Source: Actinomadura kijaniata NBRC 14229
GTDB taxonomy: Bacteria; Actinomycetota; Actinomycetes; Streptosporangiales; Streptosporangiaceae
Length of the DNA: 64,000 nt
Direction of reading: 5' to 3'
NCBI RefSeq assembly: GCF_001552175.1
Contig: NZ_BCQR01000013.1
Span: 1-64,000 of the forward strand
Each line of letters opens with the position of its first letter. The first letter of the stretch is position 1. The notes beneath the pieces were generated by a model. It saw nothing but the letters and a program-made list of their open reading frames with translations. It searched no databases and was not told the DNA's origin. Position numbers and translations under genes: made by a program. Positions 15,486-23,179 of the stretch are shown piece after piece.

Positions 15486-17035
15486 GCGTCGTGGCGGGGC
15501 CACGGCCGGGCGGGCCGACGCCGGGTGGACCGACACTGGGCGGGCCGACGCTGGCCCGGCTCGTGTCCGCCGAGGGCCTGGGGCTGCGCGTGCTGACCGG
15601 CGGCGACCTGCTGGACCGCACGGTCCGCTGGGTGTTCACCACCGACCTGCGCGACCCGGGCCGCTACCTGGCGGGCGGGGAGCTGGTGCTGACCGGGCTG
15701 ATGTGGCGGCGGAGGCCCGCCGACTCCGAGGTGTTCGCGGCCGCCGTCGCGGCCCGGGGCGCGGTCGGCGTCGCGGCGGGCGCGGCGGCGCTCGGCGGCG
15801 TCCCGGGCGACCTGGTGGAGGCGTGCGCCCGGCACGGGCTGCCGCTGCTGGAGGTGCCCGCCGAGGTGTCGTTCGCGGCGCTGACCCGCCGGGTGATGAC
15901 CGACCGGCGGGGGAGCCCGGCCGACCGGGGCGCGCTGCTGGCGGCCGTCGCCGCGAGCGGCGACCTGACCGCGCCGCTGGCGATCGTCGCCGGGGAGCTG
16001 GGGCGGCCCTGCTGGATCCTCGGCTCCACCGGCGAGACGCTGGCGGCCTCCCGTCCCCTGCCGCCCGCGCTGGCCGAGACGCTGACGGCCCGGTTCCACC
16101 GTTCGGGCTGCCAGCCGCGCCGGGCCCGGCACGCCGGGCGCGCGTTCGCGCTGCACCCGCTCACGCCCACCCCCCGGTCCCGCTTCCTGGCGGTGGAGAC
16201 GGGAGGGGACCCCGGCCTCGACCTCGGCCCGGTCGCCGCCGACCTGGCCGCGGCGGTCGCGCTGCACGCCGCCCGCGAGGAGGAACGCGCCGCCGCCCGG
16301 CGCGTCCCGGCCGCGCGCCTGGTCCGGGGCCTGCTCACCGACGACCGCTCCCCCCGCGAACTGGGCGAACTGCGCGCCGACCTCGGCCTGACGATGCCGC
16401 TGACGGCCGTGTCGGTCGCGGTGACCGGCGCGGACGGCCCGGCGGTGGCGGCGTTCCTGCTGCACGGCCTGGCCCCGGCGGCGATCACCGAGTGGGACGG
16501 GGAGACCCTGGCCCTGGTCCCCGCCGATCCCGACCCGGCCCCGCGCCTGCGCACCGCCGCCCGCCTCCTGGCGGCCGCCCTCCCGGGCCGCCGCCTGACC
16601 GTCGGCGTCAGCGGGACGGCCTCGCGCGGCCTGGGCCCGCGCGAGGCGCTCCAGGAGGCCCGCAACGCCCGCCGCCTGGCCGCGCTGCGCCCGGACACCG
16701 CGGCTGTGACCAGCGGCGACGACATCGACTCGGTGGACCTGCTGATCGCCGCGATGCCCCGCGGCATCCGCCGCCGCTTCCGCGAGGGCCTGATCGGCGC
16801 GGTGGAGGCGTACGACGCCCGCCACAACGCGCGGCTGCTGGACACGCTGTCGGCGTTCCTGTCCCACTCGGGCTCCTGGCAGCGCTGCGCCGCCGACCTC
16901 CACGTCCACGTGAACACGGTCCGCTACCGGATGCGGAGGGTGGAGGAGCTGACCGGCCGGGACCTGAGCCGCTTCCCGGACCGGGTGGACCTGTTCCTGG
17001 CCCTGCGCCTGGCGGAATGGGAACGCCGCCGCTGA
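15482..17035 (+). CDS. PucR family transcriptional regulator
   Basis: A 517-residue regulator with an N-terminal PucR ligand-sensing domain (LARLVSAEGLGLRVLTGGDLLDRTVRWVFTTDL in pieces, about 24-150) and a C-terminal helix-turn-helix of the PucR/CdaR type (LLDTLSAFLSHSGSWQRCA followed by VNTVRYRMRRVEELTG). PucR of Bacillus controls purine degradation, and homologues often sit in heterocycle catabolic clusters. The N terminus has three GGPT copies (residues 10-22), so a start further downstream is possible. It overlaps the Fe-S subunit stop and closes the operon begun at 10766. Confidence 0.9.
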   Translation: MSVVAGPRPGGPTPGGPTLGGPTLARLVSAEGLGLRVLTGGDLLDRTVRWVFTTDLRDPGRYLAGGELVLTGLMWRRRPADSEVFAAAVAARGAVGVAAGAAALGGVPGDLVEACARHGLPLLEVPAEVSFAALTRRVMTDRRGSPADRGALLAAVAASGDLTAPLAIVAGELGRPCWILGSTGETLAASRPLPPALAETLTARFHRSGCQPRRARHAGRAFALHPLTPTPRSRFLAVETGGDPGLDLGPVAADLAAAVALHAAREEERAAARRVPAARLVRGLLTDDRSPRELGELRADLGLTMPLTAVSVAVTGADGPAVAAFLLHGLAPAAITEWDGETLALVPADPDPAPRLRTAARLLAAALPGRRLTVGVSGTASRGLGPREALQEARNARRLAALRPDTAAVTSGDDIDSVDLLIAAMPRGIRRRFREGLIGAVEAYDARHNARLLDTLSAFLSHSGSWQRCAADLHVHVNTVRYRMRRVEELTGRDLSRFPDRVDLFLALRLAEWERRR

Positions 17036-17058
17036 TCCCTTTGCCAGAATGCCGTCGT

Positions 17059-17763
17059 ATGGGCGCTGCGGAGACACCGGCGAACACCGGGGACCAGAAG
17101 GAGCCCGGCAAGTGGGCCATGGCGTGCGGATGCCTGGTCATGCTGCTGGGGCTGGGACTGATCGGCGGTCTCGTGTGGGCCGTGGTGTCGTTCCTGAGAT
17201 GGGACCCGCCGGTTCCCTACAGCGAGGCGGCCACCCAGAAGGTCGTCCAGCCCTCGCCGAAGTGCTTCGGCCACATCGTTCCGCCCCTGCCGAAGGACAA
17301 GCGCCTCAACCGGCGGGCGCAACTGGAGCACGACGCGTGGGGGGACGCGGTGGGCATGACCTGCGACACCGACGTCAAGGTCGCCTGCCCGGACGACTGC
17401 GTCGTGACCTACAAGGGCAAGCAGGTGACCATCGCCGTCCTCAACCAGGGCTGCACCTCCTGGGACACCATGCGGTGGTGCAAGTACAGGCTGGAACCGC
17501 GGGCCTACTTCGTGACGACCAGGCACCTGCACAACGCGTTCTGGGGACGCACCGAACGGGAACGCCGCGAGGGCCACCACGTCCGGTGCGACACCATCCC
17601 CGGGGACGCGGAGGTCATCCCGCCCACGCCGAAGGAGACGGGCGGGAAGGGGGTCAAGCTCAGGTACCGCTGCTACACGCGCGACCCCGGCTCCATCACC
17701 TACTCCTACGCGGTGTGGACGAAGGACGGCTCCACCTTCACGTTCGAGGAGATCGACGACTGA
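17059..17763 (+). CDS. Hypothetical single-pass membrane protein, Cys-rich exterior
   Basis: A 234-residue protein with a short cytoplasmic tail, one strong transmembrane helix (MACGCLVMLLGLGLIGGLVW, about 20-40) and an outside domain rich in Cys and charged residues. Visible Cys positions are in CFGH, MTCDTD, VACPDDC, GCTSW, WCKYR, VRCDT and YRCYT. Eight or more Cys suggest several disulfides. The ATG is 8 bases after a CAGAAT -10-like hexamer with no ribosome site, which is consistent with a leaderless mRNA. No family was recognised. Confidence 0.75.
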   Translation: MGAAETPANTGDQKEPGKWAMACGCLVMLLGLGLIGGLVWAVVSFLRWDPPVPYSEAATQKVVQPSPKCFGHIVPPLPKDKRLNRRAQLEHDAWGDAVGMTCDTDVKVACPDDCVVTYKGKQVTIAVLNQGCTSWDTMRWCKYRLEPRAYFVTTRHLHNAFWGRTERERREGHHVRCDTIPGDAEVIPPTPKETGGKGVKLRYRCYTRDPGSITYSYAVWTKDGSTFTFEEIDD

Positions 17764-17775
17764 CTTGATCGTTTG

Positions 17776-17790
17776 TTGCCGGTTCGGCAA
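17776..17790. promoter_or_regulatory. Short perfect inverted repeat before the flavoprotein gene
   Basis: TTGCCG-GTT-CGGCAA, a 6-base-pair dyad, lies 12 bases after one stop and 55 bases before the next start. It could be an operator for the oxidoreductase gene or a weak terminator. The sequence alone does not decide. Confidence 0.35.
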
Positions 17791-17844
17791 GAAGGTTTGC
17801 CTCTTCCGCATCGATCACGCAGGGTCGAGGTGGAGGTGGTTCTC

Positions 17845-18873
17845 GTGTCGAGAGCAATGAGTGAGCAGGTCATGGACGCGGTCGTCATCGGCGGAGGCGC
17901 CGCCGGACTGTCCGCGGCGGTGGCATTGAGCCGGTTCCGCCGCCGCGTGGTGGTGGTCGACGCCGGGCAGCCGCGCAACGCGCCCGCCGAGGGGGTGCAC
18001 AACTACCTGTCCCGCGACGGGATCCCCCCGGCCGAGCTGCTGGCCGCCGGTCGCCGCGAGCTGGCCGGGTACGGCGGACAGGTCGTCGAGGGCACCGTCG
18101 TCGCGGCCCGGCGGGCGGACGAGGGGTTCGCGGTCGAACTGGCCGACGGGCGCGCACTGCGGGCGCGCCGGCTGCTGGTCGCCACCGGAGTGGTCGACGG
18201 CCTGCCGGACGTGCCGGGGATGCGGGAGCGGTGGGGACGCGACGTCCTGCACTGCCCCTACTGCCACGGCTGGGAGGTCCGCGACCGGGCCATCGTCGTC
18301 TACGGCACCAACCCGATGGCGGCGCACGTGGCGCAGATGTGGCGGCAGCTCAGCGACGACGTCACGCTGGTGCTGGAACCGGGCACGCGACTCGGACCGG
18401 AGCAGGCCGAGGGACTGGCCGCGCGGGGCGTCGAGGTCACCGACGGGCCGATCGCCGAACTTCTCACCGAAGGAGACCGTCTCACCGGGGCGCGCCTGGC
18501 CGACGGCCGCGTTCTGCCCTGCGCCGCGCTGGCGGTCGGCACCAGGCTCGACGCGCGCGCGGACTTCCTGACCGGCCTCGGGCTCGAACCGGTCGAGCAC
18601 CGGATGGGCGACTTCGTCATGGGCACCCGCGTCGAGGCGGACGCGACCGGGGCCACCCCCGTGCCCGGGGTGTTCGTCGCGGGCAACGCGGCCGACCCGT
18701 TCGGCCAGGTCATCGGCTCGGCCGCGGCGGGGCTGACGGCCGCGGGCGCCCTCAACGCCTCCCTCATCGCCGAGGAGGTCGAACGGGCGGTCGCCGAGCA
18801 CCGCGCCCGCTCCGAGGAGCCGTTCTCGGCGCGGATCGAGGCCGAGGTCAGCGCCCGACGGCACGGCCGGTAA
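17845..18873 (+). CDS. Thioredoxin-reductase-like NAD(P)/FAD oxidoreductase
   Basis: A 342-residue two-dinucleotide-domain flavoprotein. The FAD motif GGGAAGLSAAVAL is near the N terminus. A redox pair CPYC lies in VLHCPYCHGWEVRD (middle), and the C-terminal FAD motif is PGVFVAGNAADP. The NADPH-domain glycine motif is degenerate (VVYGTNPMAAHVA), so cofactor choice is uncertain. The GTG at 17845 was chosen for its GGAGGTGG site; an ATG at 17857 is an alternative. It is a standalone gene with no thioredoxin next to it. Relatives act as thioredoxin- or bacillithiol/mycothiol-type disulfide reductases or dithiol oxidases. Confidence 0.85.
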   Translation: MSRAMSEQVMDAVVIGGGAAGLSAAVALSRFRRRVVVVDAGQPRNAPAEGVHNYLSRDGIPPAELLAAGRRELAGYGGQVVEGTVVAARRADEGFAVELADGRALRARRLLVATGVVDGLPDVPGMRERWGRDVLHCPYCHGWEVRDRAIVVYGTNPMAAHVAQMWRQLSDDVTLVLEPGTRLGPEQAEGLAARGVEVTDGPIAELLTEGDRLTGARLADGRVLPCAALAVGTRLDARADFLTGLGLEPVEHRMGDFVMGTRVEADATGATPVPGVFVAGNAADPFGQVIGSAAAGLTAAGALNASLIAEEVERAVAEHRARSEEPFSARIEAEVSARRHGR

Positions 18874-18878
18874 GCGGC

Positions 18879-19739
18879 TCACGGCGCGCGGACCCCCAGC
18901 GCCGCCCGGACGCGTCGCAGCACCTCCTCCCGGGGCGCGGACTCCAGGAGGAGGTCGGGGCCGGTGAGGGCGGCGACCTCCTCGAAGGCGTCGCCGTGGT
19001 CGGTCAGCGTCCAGCCGCGCCAGGCGTCGTCCAGCCGCCGCAGGTCCATCGGGCAGTCGACCGACCACCAGTCCAGACGGCGTTCGCGGGCGTCGAGCAG
19101 CGCGCCGCCGCGCGGAACGGCCGCCAGCACCGCGCAGGGCGTGGCCTCGTCCTGCGGGGTGAGCAGCGGCGCGGGCCCGGCCATCAGCGGCTCGGCCAGG
19201 CAGCCGCCCCACCAGCCGCCGAACGACAGCCGACCGGTCGCGTCCCGCACGGCGATGACCGTGCCGGCCACCGTCGACGGGTCGTCGTCGTCCACCGGCG
19301 CGGACGCCCACTGCCCGGCGGGCAGCGAGAGGGGGTCGTCGAGATAGCGCACGGTGTCGTAGGGCAGCCCGAGGCGGTCCATGACCTCGTACAGCCCCCG
19401 CGTCGCCCAGGCCACGCGCCAACGGGGCCACGCGTTCTCCGCGAGCTCCAGCCAGGCGCGGATCTCCAGTACCGAGGTCCCGGGCTCGTAGCCGGGGATG
19501 TCCTCAACGGTGTGCACAAGCAGGAGACGGCGACGGAGGTCGAGCAGGGCGAAGCCGGTCCACCACACCGCGTTCATCCAGAAGTCCGGAGTGCCGCCCC
19601 GCTGGTCGCGGATGAACGCGACCGTGCGCTCCGGACCGTTGAGAAGGTCTCCCAGCAGCGAGTGCGCTCCACGGTCGCGCGACCAGACACGCGGGCCGTC
19701 GCGGTCCAGGATCACGTAGTGCGCGTGCCCACCTCCCAC
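18879..19739 (-). CDS. Hypothetical protein (Trp-rich, actinobacterial)
   Basis: A 286-residue soluble protein with no recognised family. It begins HYVILDRDGPRVWSRDRG and has several Trp-rich stretches (DFWMNAVWWTGFALLD, SFGGWWGGCLAEP). There is no signal peptide or membrane span. The GTG at 19739 is 7 bases after a CAGAAT hexamer on the minus strand, which suggests a leaderless mRNA; a GTG at 19715 is the alternative. It is convergent with the flavoprotein gene (5-base gap) and divergent from the tetR at 19827. Confidence 0.7.
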   Translation of the reverse strand: MGGGHAHYVILDRDGPRVWSRDRGAHSLLGDLLNGPERTVAFIRDQRGGTPDFWMNAVWWTGFALLDLRRRLLLVHTVEDIPGYEPGTSVLEIRAWLELAENAWPRWRVAWATRGLYEVMDRLGLPYDTVRYLDDPLSLPAGQWASAPVDDDDPSTVAGTVIAVRDATGRLSFGGWWGGCLAEPLMAGPAPLLTPQDEATPCAVLAAVPRGGALLDARERRLDWWSVDCPMDLRRLDDAWRGWTLTDHGDAFEEVAALTGPDLLLESAPREEVLRRVRAALGVRAP

Positions 19740-19797
19740 GGAGGCGATTCTGCCGCGTGGACCTTCTGGACGTGACGGTATTTTTCTGGCTAATGTA

Positions 19798-19817
19798 CCG
19801 ACCGTCTGGACGGTCGG
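19798..19817. promoter_or_regulatory. Palindromic TetR operator
   Basis: CCGACCGTC-TG-GACGGTCGG is a perfect 9+2+9 dyad ending 9 bases before the tetR ATG and just after a TAATGT -10-like hexamer (19791-19796). This position fits autorepression of tetR and the membrane gene that follows. Confidence 0.75.
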
Positions 19818-19826
19818 GAGGGAACG

Positions 19827-20360
19827 ATGCGGGATCGGATTCTGGACGCGGTCGAACGGATACTGGCGGCGGGCGGGGCCGACGCGATCCGGCTGGACGC
19901 GGTCGCGGCTGAGGCCGGGGTCAGCAAGGGCGGACTGCTGCACCACTTCCGGACCAAGCAGGCGTTGCTGGAGGGGGTGCTCGACCGGCTGGTGGAACGC
20001 TTCGAGGCCGAGCTTCCGCCGCCGGGGTCGCCGCCGGGCACGTTCACCCGCGCCTGGCTGGACGCCACGATCCCGCCCGACGACGTCCCCGCGAAAGCCC
20101 ATGGCGACCGGGTCGCGGTCGCGATGCTGGCCGGGCTGTCCGGCGGCCCCGAAGTGCTCGACGCGTTGCGGCGCTGCTACCGGATCTGGCAGGAACGCCT
20201 GGCCGGCGACGGCCTCGACCCGGCCACGGCCTCCCTGGTCCGGCTCGCCGTCGACGGCTGGTGGATGGCGCGGCTGCTGGACCTGGCCCCGCCCCGCGAC
20301 GACCTGCACCGGCAGGTCCGCGCCCGGCTGGACGCCATGATCGGGCAGGAGGCCCGATGA
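19827..20360 (+). CDS. TetR family transcriptional regulator
   Basis: A 177-residue repressor. The helix-turn-helix is at about 5-45 (AVERILAAGGADAIRLDAVA then GVSKGGLLHHFRTKQALLEG). The C-terminal domain has TetR_C_6-like helices (AKAHGDRVAVAMLAGLSGGP). The ATG follows GGGAGG. Its stop overlaps the start of the four-helix membrane protein, so the latter is the most likely regulated partner through the palindrome at 19798-19817. Confidence 0.9.
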   Translation: MRDRILDAVERILAAGGADAIRLDAVAAEAGVSKGGLLHHFRTKQALLEGVLDRLVERFEAELPPPGSPPGTFTRAWLDATIPPDDVPAKAHGDRVAVAMLAGLSGGPEVLDALRRCYRIWQERLAGDGLDPATASLVRLAVDGWWMARLLDLAPPRDDLHRQVRARLDAMIGQEAR

Positions 20361-20761
20361 GCCGCGTCCTCGGCCCGACGAAGACCGCCATGCTGATCAC
20401 CGACGTCGGGCTGCTGCTGTACTGGGCGGTGGTGTTCGCGGGCCTGATCCCGCCGGAGTACGCCTACCGCGACTACACGAACCCGATCCTGAGCGACTGG
20501 AACCACTCGTTCGTCCCGCTCGACCTGGCCGCGAGCCTCACGGGCCTGGCGTCGCTGTGCGCCCGCGCGGCACAGCGCCCGCTCATGACGGTCTCCCTCA
20601 CGCTGACGAGCACGGCCGGACTGCAGGCGATCGCGTTCTGGGCGCTGCGCGGCGACTTCACCCTGGCGTGGTGGCTGCCGAACCTGTTCCTGCTGCTGTT
20701 CCCGCTGCCCGCGCTCGTCGTTCTGGCGCGAGGCGGCGAACACGCACCGGTCAGCCGGTGA
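20357..20761 (+). CDS. Small four-helix membrane protein (DUF5360/YvaD-like)
   Basis: A 134-residue integral membrane protein with four hydrophobic helices: AMLITDVGLLLYWAVVFAGL, a helix near LDLAASLTGLASLC, the TVSLTLTSTAGLQAIAFWAL region, and WLPNLFLLLFPLPALVVL. The ITDVGLLLYW opening and the overall layout resemble the YvaD/DUF5360 group; this assignment is tentative. It is translationally coupled to tetR. The last 11 bases overlap the convergent PLP-enzyme gene. Confidence 0.7.
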   Translation: MSRVLGPTKTAMLITDVGLLLYWAVVFAGLIPPEYAYRDYTNPILSDWNHSFVPLDLAASLTGLASLCARAAQRPLMTVSLTLTSTAGLQAIAFWALRGDFTLAWWLPNLFLLLFPLPALVVLARGGEHAPVSR

Positions 20762-21614
20762 CCACCGCGAGCACCCGGGTGCCCTCGCGGAACGCGCCGC
20801 GCTCCGCGAGCGAGTGGACACCGGCCAGCATCTTCGCGACGTACACCCAGTCCAGCAGCAGCCCCTGCCGCCGCTGGAAGTCGGCGACGAACGCGTCCAG
20901 CTCCTCGTCGCGCCGGGCGTAGCCACCGAAGTGGAAGCCGGTGTCGATGCTCCAGTTCCCCCGGCGTTCCCCGTACGCCTCACGTTGCAGGCGCTCGACG
21001 TCCTCGTTCAGGAACGCGCCGCCCTTCAGGACGGCGAAGCCCAGCGCCCGCTGATGCGGGTCGAGCCCGGCGGCGAGGCCCGCGAGCGTTCCGCCGGTCC
21101 CGACCGCGCAGCACACGACGTCGAACGACGGATCGACCTCGGCTCCCAGCTCGGCGCATCCCCGCACCGCCAGCGCGTTGCTGCCGCCCTCCGGGACGAG
21201 ATAGAAGTCGCCCCACCGTTCGCGCAAAGAGGCGACGACGTCCGGCTCGGTCTTGCGCCGGTAGGTGCCCCGGTCCATGTAGTCGAGCCTCATGCCCTGC
21301 GCGACCGCGTACGCCAACGACTCGTTGAGCGGAAGGCGCTCCTCCCCGCGCACGATCCCGACGGTGCCGAACCCGAAGATCCTCCCGGCCGCCGCCGTGG
21401 CGCGCAGATGGTTGGAGTAGGCCCCGCCGAACGTCAGCAACGTGCGGTGCCCCTGCTCGGAGGCGGCCCGGAGGTTGTACTTGAGCTTGCGCCACTTGTT
21501 GCCGGGCAGGTCCGGGTGGACGAGGTCGTCCCGCTTCAACGACAGCCGGACCCCGACCCGCTCCAGCCGCCCGTCCCGAACCTCCTCAACCGCCGACGGA
21601 ACCCGCACCGTCAC
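20751..21614 (-). CDS. PLP-dependent D-cysteine desulfhydrase / ACC deaminase homologue
   Basis: A 287-residue fold-type II PLP enzyme. The Schiff-base lysine motif DLPGNKWRKLKYNL is near residues 35-48. Downstream are the TFGGAYSNHLRATAAAG segment and a glycine-rich phosphate loop (VGTGGTLAGLAAG). Relatives deaminate 1-aminocyclopropane-1-carboxylate or remove H2S from D-cysteine; sequence alone does not separate these. The GTG at 21614 has a GGAGAG site and lies inside the end of the DUF397 gene, 29 bases before that gene's stop. The longer TTG start would intrude further. Confidence 0.82.
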   Translation of the reverse strand: MTVRVPSAVEEVRDGRLERVGVRLSLKRDDLVHPDLPGNKWRKLKYNLRAASEQGHRTLLTFGGAYSNHLRATAAAGRIFGFGTVGIVRGEERLPLNESLAYAVAQGMRLDYMDRGTYRRKTEPDVVASLRERWGDFYLVPEGGSNALAVRGCAELGAEVDPSFDVVCCAVGTGGTLAGLAAGLDPHQRALGFAVLKGGAFLNEDVERLQREAYGERRGNWSIDTGFHFGGYARRDEELDAFVADFQRRQGLLLDWVYVAKMLAGVHSLAERGAFREGTRVLAVVTG

Positions 21615-21792
21615 GCTTGATGCTCTCCGTGAGAAGCCGGAAGCCGTTCCCTCCGACAACGAGGACGGGACCGCCGGGGTCCTTGCTGTCGCGGATGGCG
21701 ACCCTGGTGTGAGCGAACGCCAACTCCACGCAGTCGCCCCCGTTGGGCGCGCTACGCGTTGACTTGCGCCATTGAACCCTGCTCAGGTCCAT
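21586..21792 (-). CDS. DUF397 domain protein
   Basis: A 68-residue protein with the DUF397 hallmarks: VQWRKSTRSAPNGGDCVELA and VAIRDSKDPGGPVL. DUF397 proteins are small partners of DUF5753 helix-turn-helix regulators in actinobacteria and can antagonise them. It overlaps the regulator gene's stop by 10 bases, on the same strand, and is therefore coupled. Confidence 0.95.
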   Translation of the reverse strand: MDLSRVQWRKSTRSAPNGGDCVELAFAHTRVAIRDSKDPGGPVLVVGGNGFRLLTESIKRDGAGSVGG

Positions 21793-22586
21793 CGGTCTTC
21801 AATCACCCTTCTGACGAAGTCGCGGGACATGTCCGCAGGCAGTGCGCGTGACCGCAGATCGATCAGCGTGAGCGCGAGGGCCGCGAGATCGTCGGTGGAG
21901 TCCGTCGTGATGGCCCGGATGGTCATTTCCATATACGCTACCTCGCTCCGATCTTCCATCGTCGCGACCACGAACGCGCCCCCGTTGCCGTTGTGCTCGC
22001 CGCTGCTGCGCACGATCTGCACCGTGACGTTGGGACGCTCGCTCATGGCGATCAGGTGCTCCAACTGCGCGCGCATGACCTCGGAGGAGCCGACAGGACG
22101 GTGAAGCACCTGCTCGTCGACGAGCGCGACGAGCGTGGTGGGAGCGGGGCTGTCACGGGTGAGGATCTGCTGCCGCGCCATGCGCGCCGCGCTCTTCTCC
22201 TCGGAACGCAGCGAAGCGCCGGCGTACTCCGGAGTCTGGAGCAGGCCGGGGATCATCGAGTGCTGGTAGGTGGTGAGCGTGACGGCCTCCTGCTCGACCT
22301 CGGGCCAGTCGAACCACAGCGGCACGGGCGAGCCGTCCCTGTTCAGATCGTCGTACAGGTCGAGGAGCGCGCCGCCCGCCCCGGTCAGCTGATCGACCGT
22401 CGCGGCGAACGAACGCTGGCAGCGCTTCTTGCCCGTCTCCACCTGCGACACGAACGAGGTCGTCGTGTTGGTGCGCGACGCCACGGCCTGCTGGAGGAGG
22501 TTCGCCTGCTCGCGATAGCGCCGCATCTGGCGGCCGAACGCCTGGAGGGCAGGCTGTGGCGTGGGGCGGGGACGCCGGGCGGCCAT
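21783..22586 (-). CDS. XRE helix-turn-helix regulator with DUF5753 domain
   Basis: A 267-residue DNA-binding protein of the WhiJ-like group. The helix-turn-helix is at about 15-65 (RQMRRYREQANLLQQAVASR then TTSFVSQVETGKKRCQ). The DUF5753 domain has the hallmark VTLTTYQHSMIPGLLQTPEYA, and later RPNVTVQIV and YMEMTIRA. Start ATG follows AAAGGATCG. It heads a two-gene unit with DUF397 and is divergent from an ATP-binding protein. This is a standard actinobacterial cassette linked to developmental regulation in Streptomyces. Confidence 0.95.
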   Translation of the reverse strand: MAARRPRPTPQPALQAFGRQMRRYREQANLLQQAVASRTNTTTSFVSQVETGKKRCQRSFAATVDQLTGAGGALLDLYDDLNRDGSPVPLWFDWPEVEQEAVTLTTYQHSMIPGLLQTPEYAGASLRSEEKSAARMARQQILTRDSPAPTTLVALVDEQVLHRPVGSSEVMRAQLEHLIAMSERPNVTVQIVRSSGEHNGNGGAFVVATMEDRSEVAYMEMTIRAITTDSTDDLAALALTLIDLRSRALPADMSRDFVRRVIEDRWT

Positions 22587-22602
22587 GCCGCGATCCTTTC
22601 AC

Positions 22603-22659
22603 TGGATTAACCAAACAAGCTCGAACTTTCGGCTTGTGGTCCATCAGGTCTGGTTAACC
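22603..22659. promoter_or_regulatory. Candidate operator repeats in XRE/ATP-binding divergent promoter
   Basis: Two similar elements, TGGATTAACCA (22603-22613) and TGGTTAACCGA (22651-22661, with palindromic GGTTAACC at 22652-22659), lie 48 bases apart in the 142-base divergent gap. They may be bound by the DUF5753 regulator. This is a pattern observation only. Confidence 0.35.
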
Positions 22660-22728
22660 GACACGGTACGTGATGGGTGTCTAACTAGAGGTGGCAATAG
22701 CCGAAAACCTCACGCGAAGGCACCCGCC

Positions 22729-23169
22729 ATGGCCACAGCGCAGGAAAGCACGCCGCCCGTTCCCGTCACCGACCCGTCCACGCTGGTGATCGCCGCCGTT
22801 CCGGAGGGCATCAAGACCGCGCGTGACTTCGCGCGGCGCTGGTTCGAGGCCAAGGCGCTCGATGACTGCGGGACCGGCCTGCTCGTCATCTCCGAACTGG
22901 TCACCAACGCCTACCGGCACGGCTCCGAGCCCGGCGGCCCCGTCCTGGTGCGCCTCTACCTCTCGCACGACGGCCCGGTGGTGGAGGTCCGCGACACGAG
23001 CGCGGCCGAGCCGTACGTGAAGCCGTTCACGCTCACCGAGTTCTCCGGCAGGGGGCTGGCGACGATCCAGCTGATCACCCGCTCCTGGGGGTTCCACCAC
23101 CTGTCGTCGGGCGGAAAGGCCGTCTATGCCGTGCTGGGGGAGAGGCCGGACCACCCCTCGCCTGGGTGA
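22729..23169 (+). CDS. ATP-binding protein (HATPase_c_2, anti-sigma-factor-kinase-like)
   Basis: A 146-residue single-domain GHKL ATPase of the RsbW/SpoIIAB-like type. The N box is visible in LLVISELVTNAYRHG, the D box in VVEVRDTSAAEP and the G box in FSGRGLATIQLI. These are the nucleotide-binding elements of serine kinases that act on STAS proteins or bind sigma factors. The ATG follows GAAGG. It is divergent from the XRE/DUF397 pair, its usual neighbour in actinobacteria. Confidence 0.92.
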   Translation: MATAQESTPPVPVTDPSTLVIAAVPEGIKTARDFARRWFEAKALDDCGTGLLVISELVTNAYRHGSEPGGPVLVRLYLSHDGPVVEVRDTSAAEPYVKPFTLTEFSGRGLATIQLITRSWGFHHLSSGGKAVYAVLGERPDHPSPG

Positions 23170-23179
23170 TACTCGCGGA

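Noticed and set aside
1620..17035. Complete purine or furfural (Hmf) degradation cluster
   Set aside because: Uricase, allantoinase, CoA ligase and the final hydrolase genes are absent, although single enzymes match.
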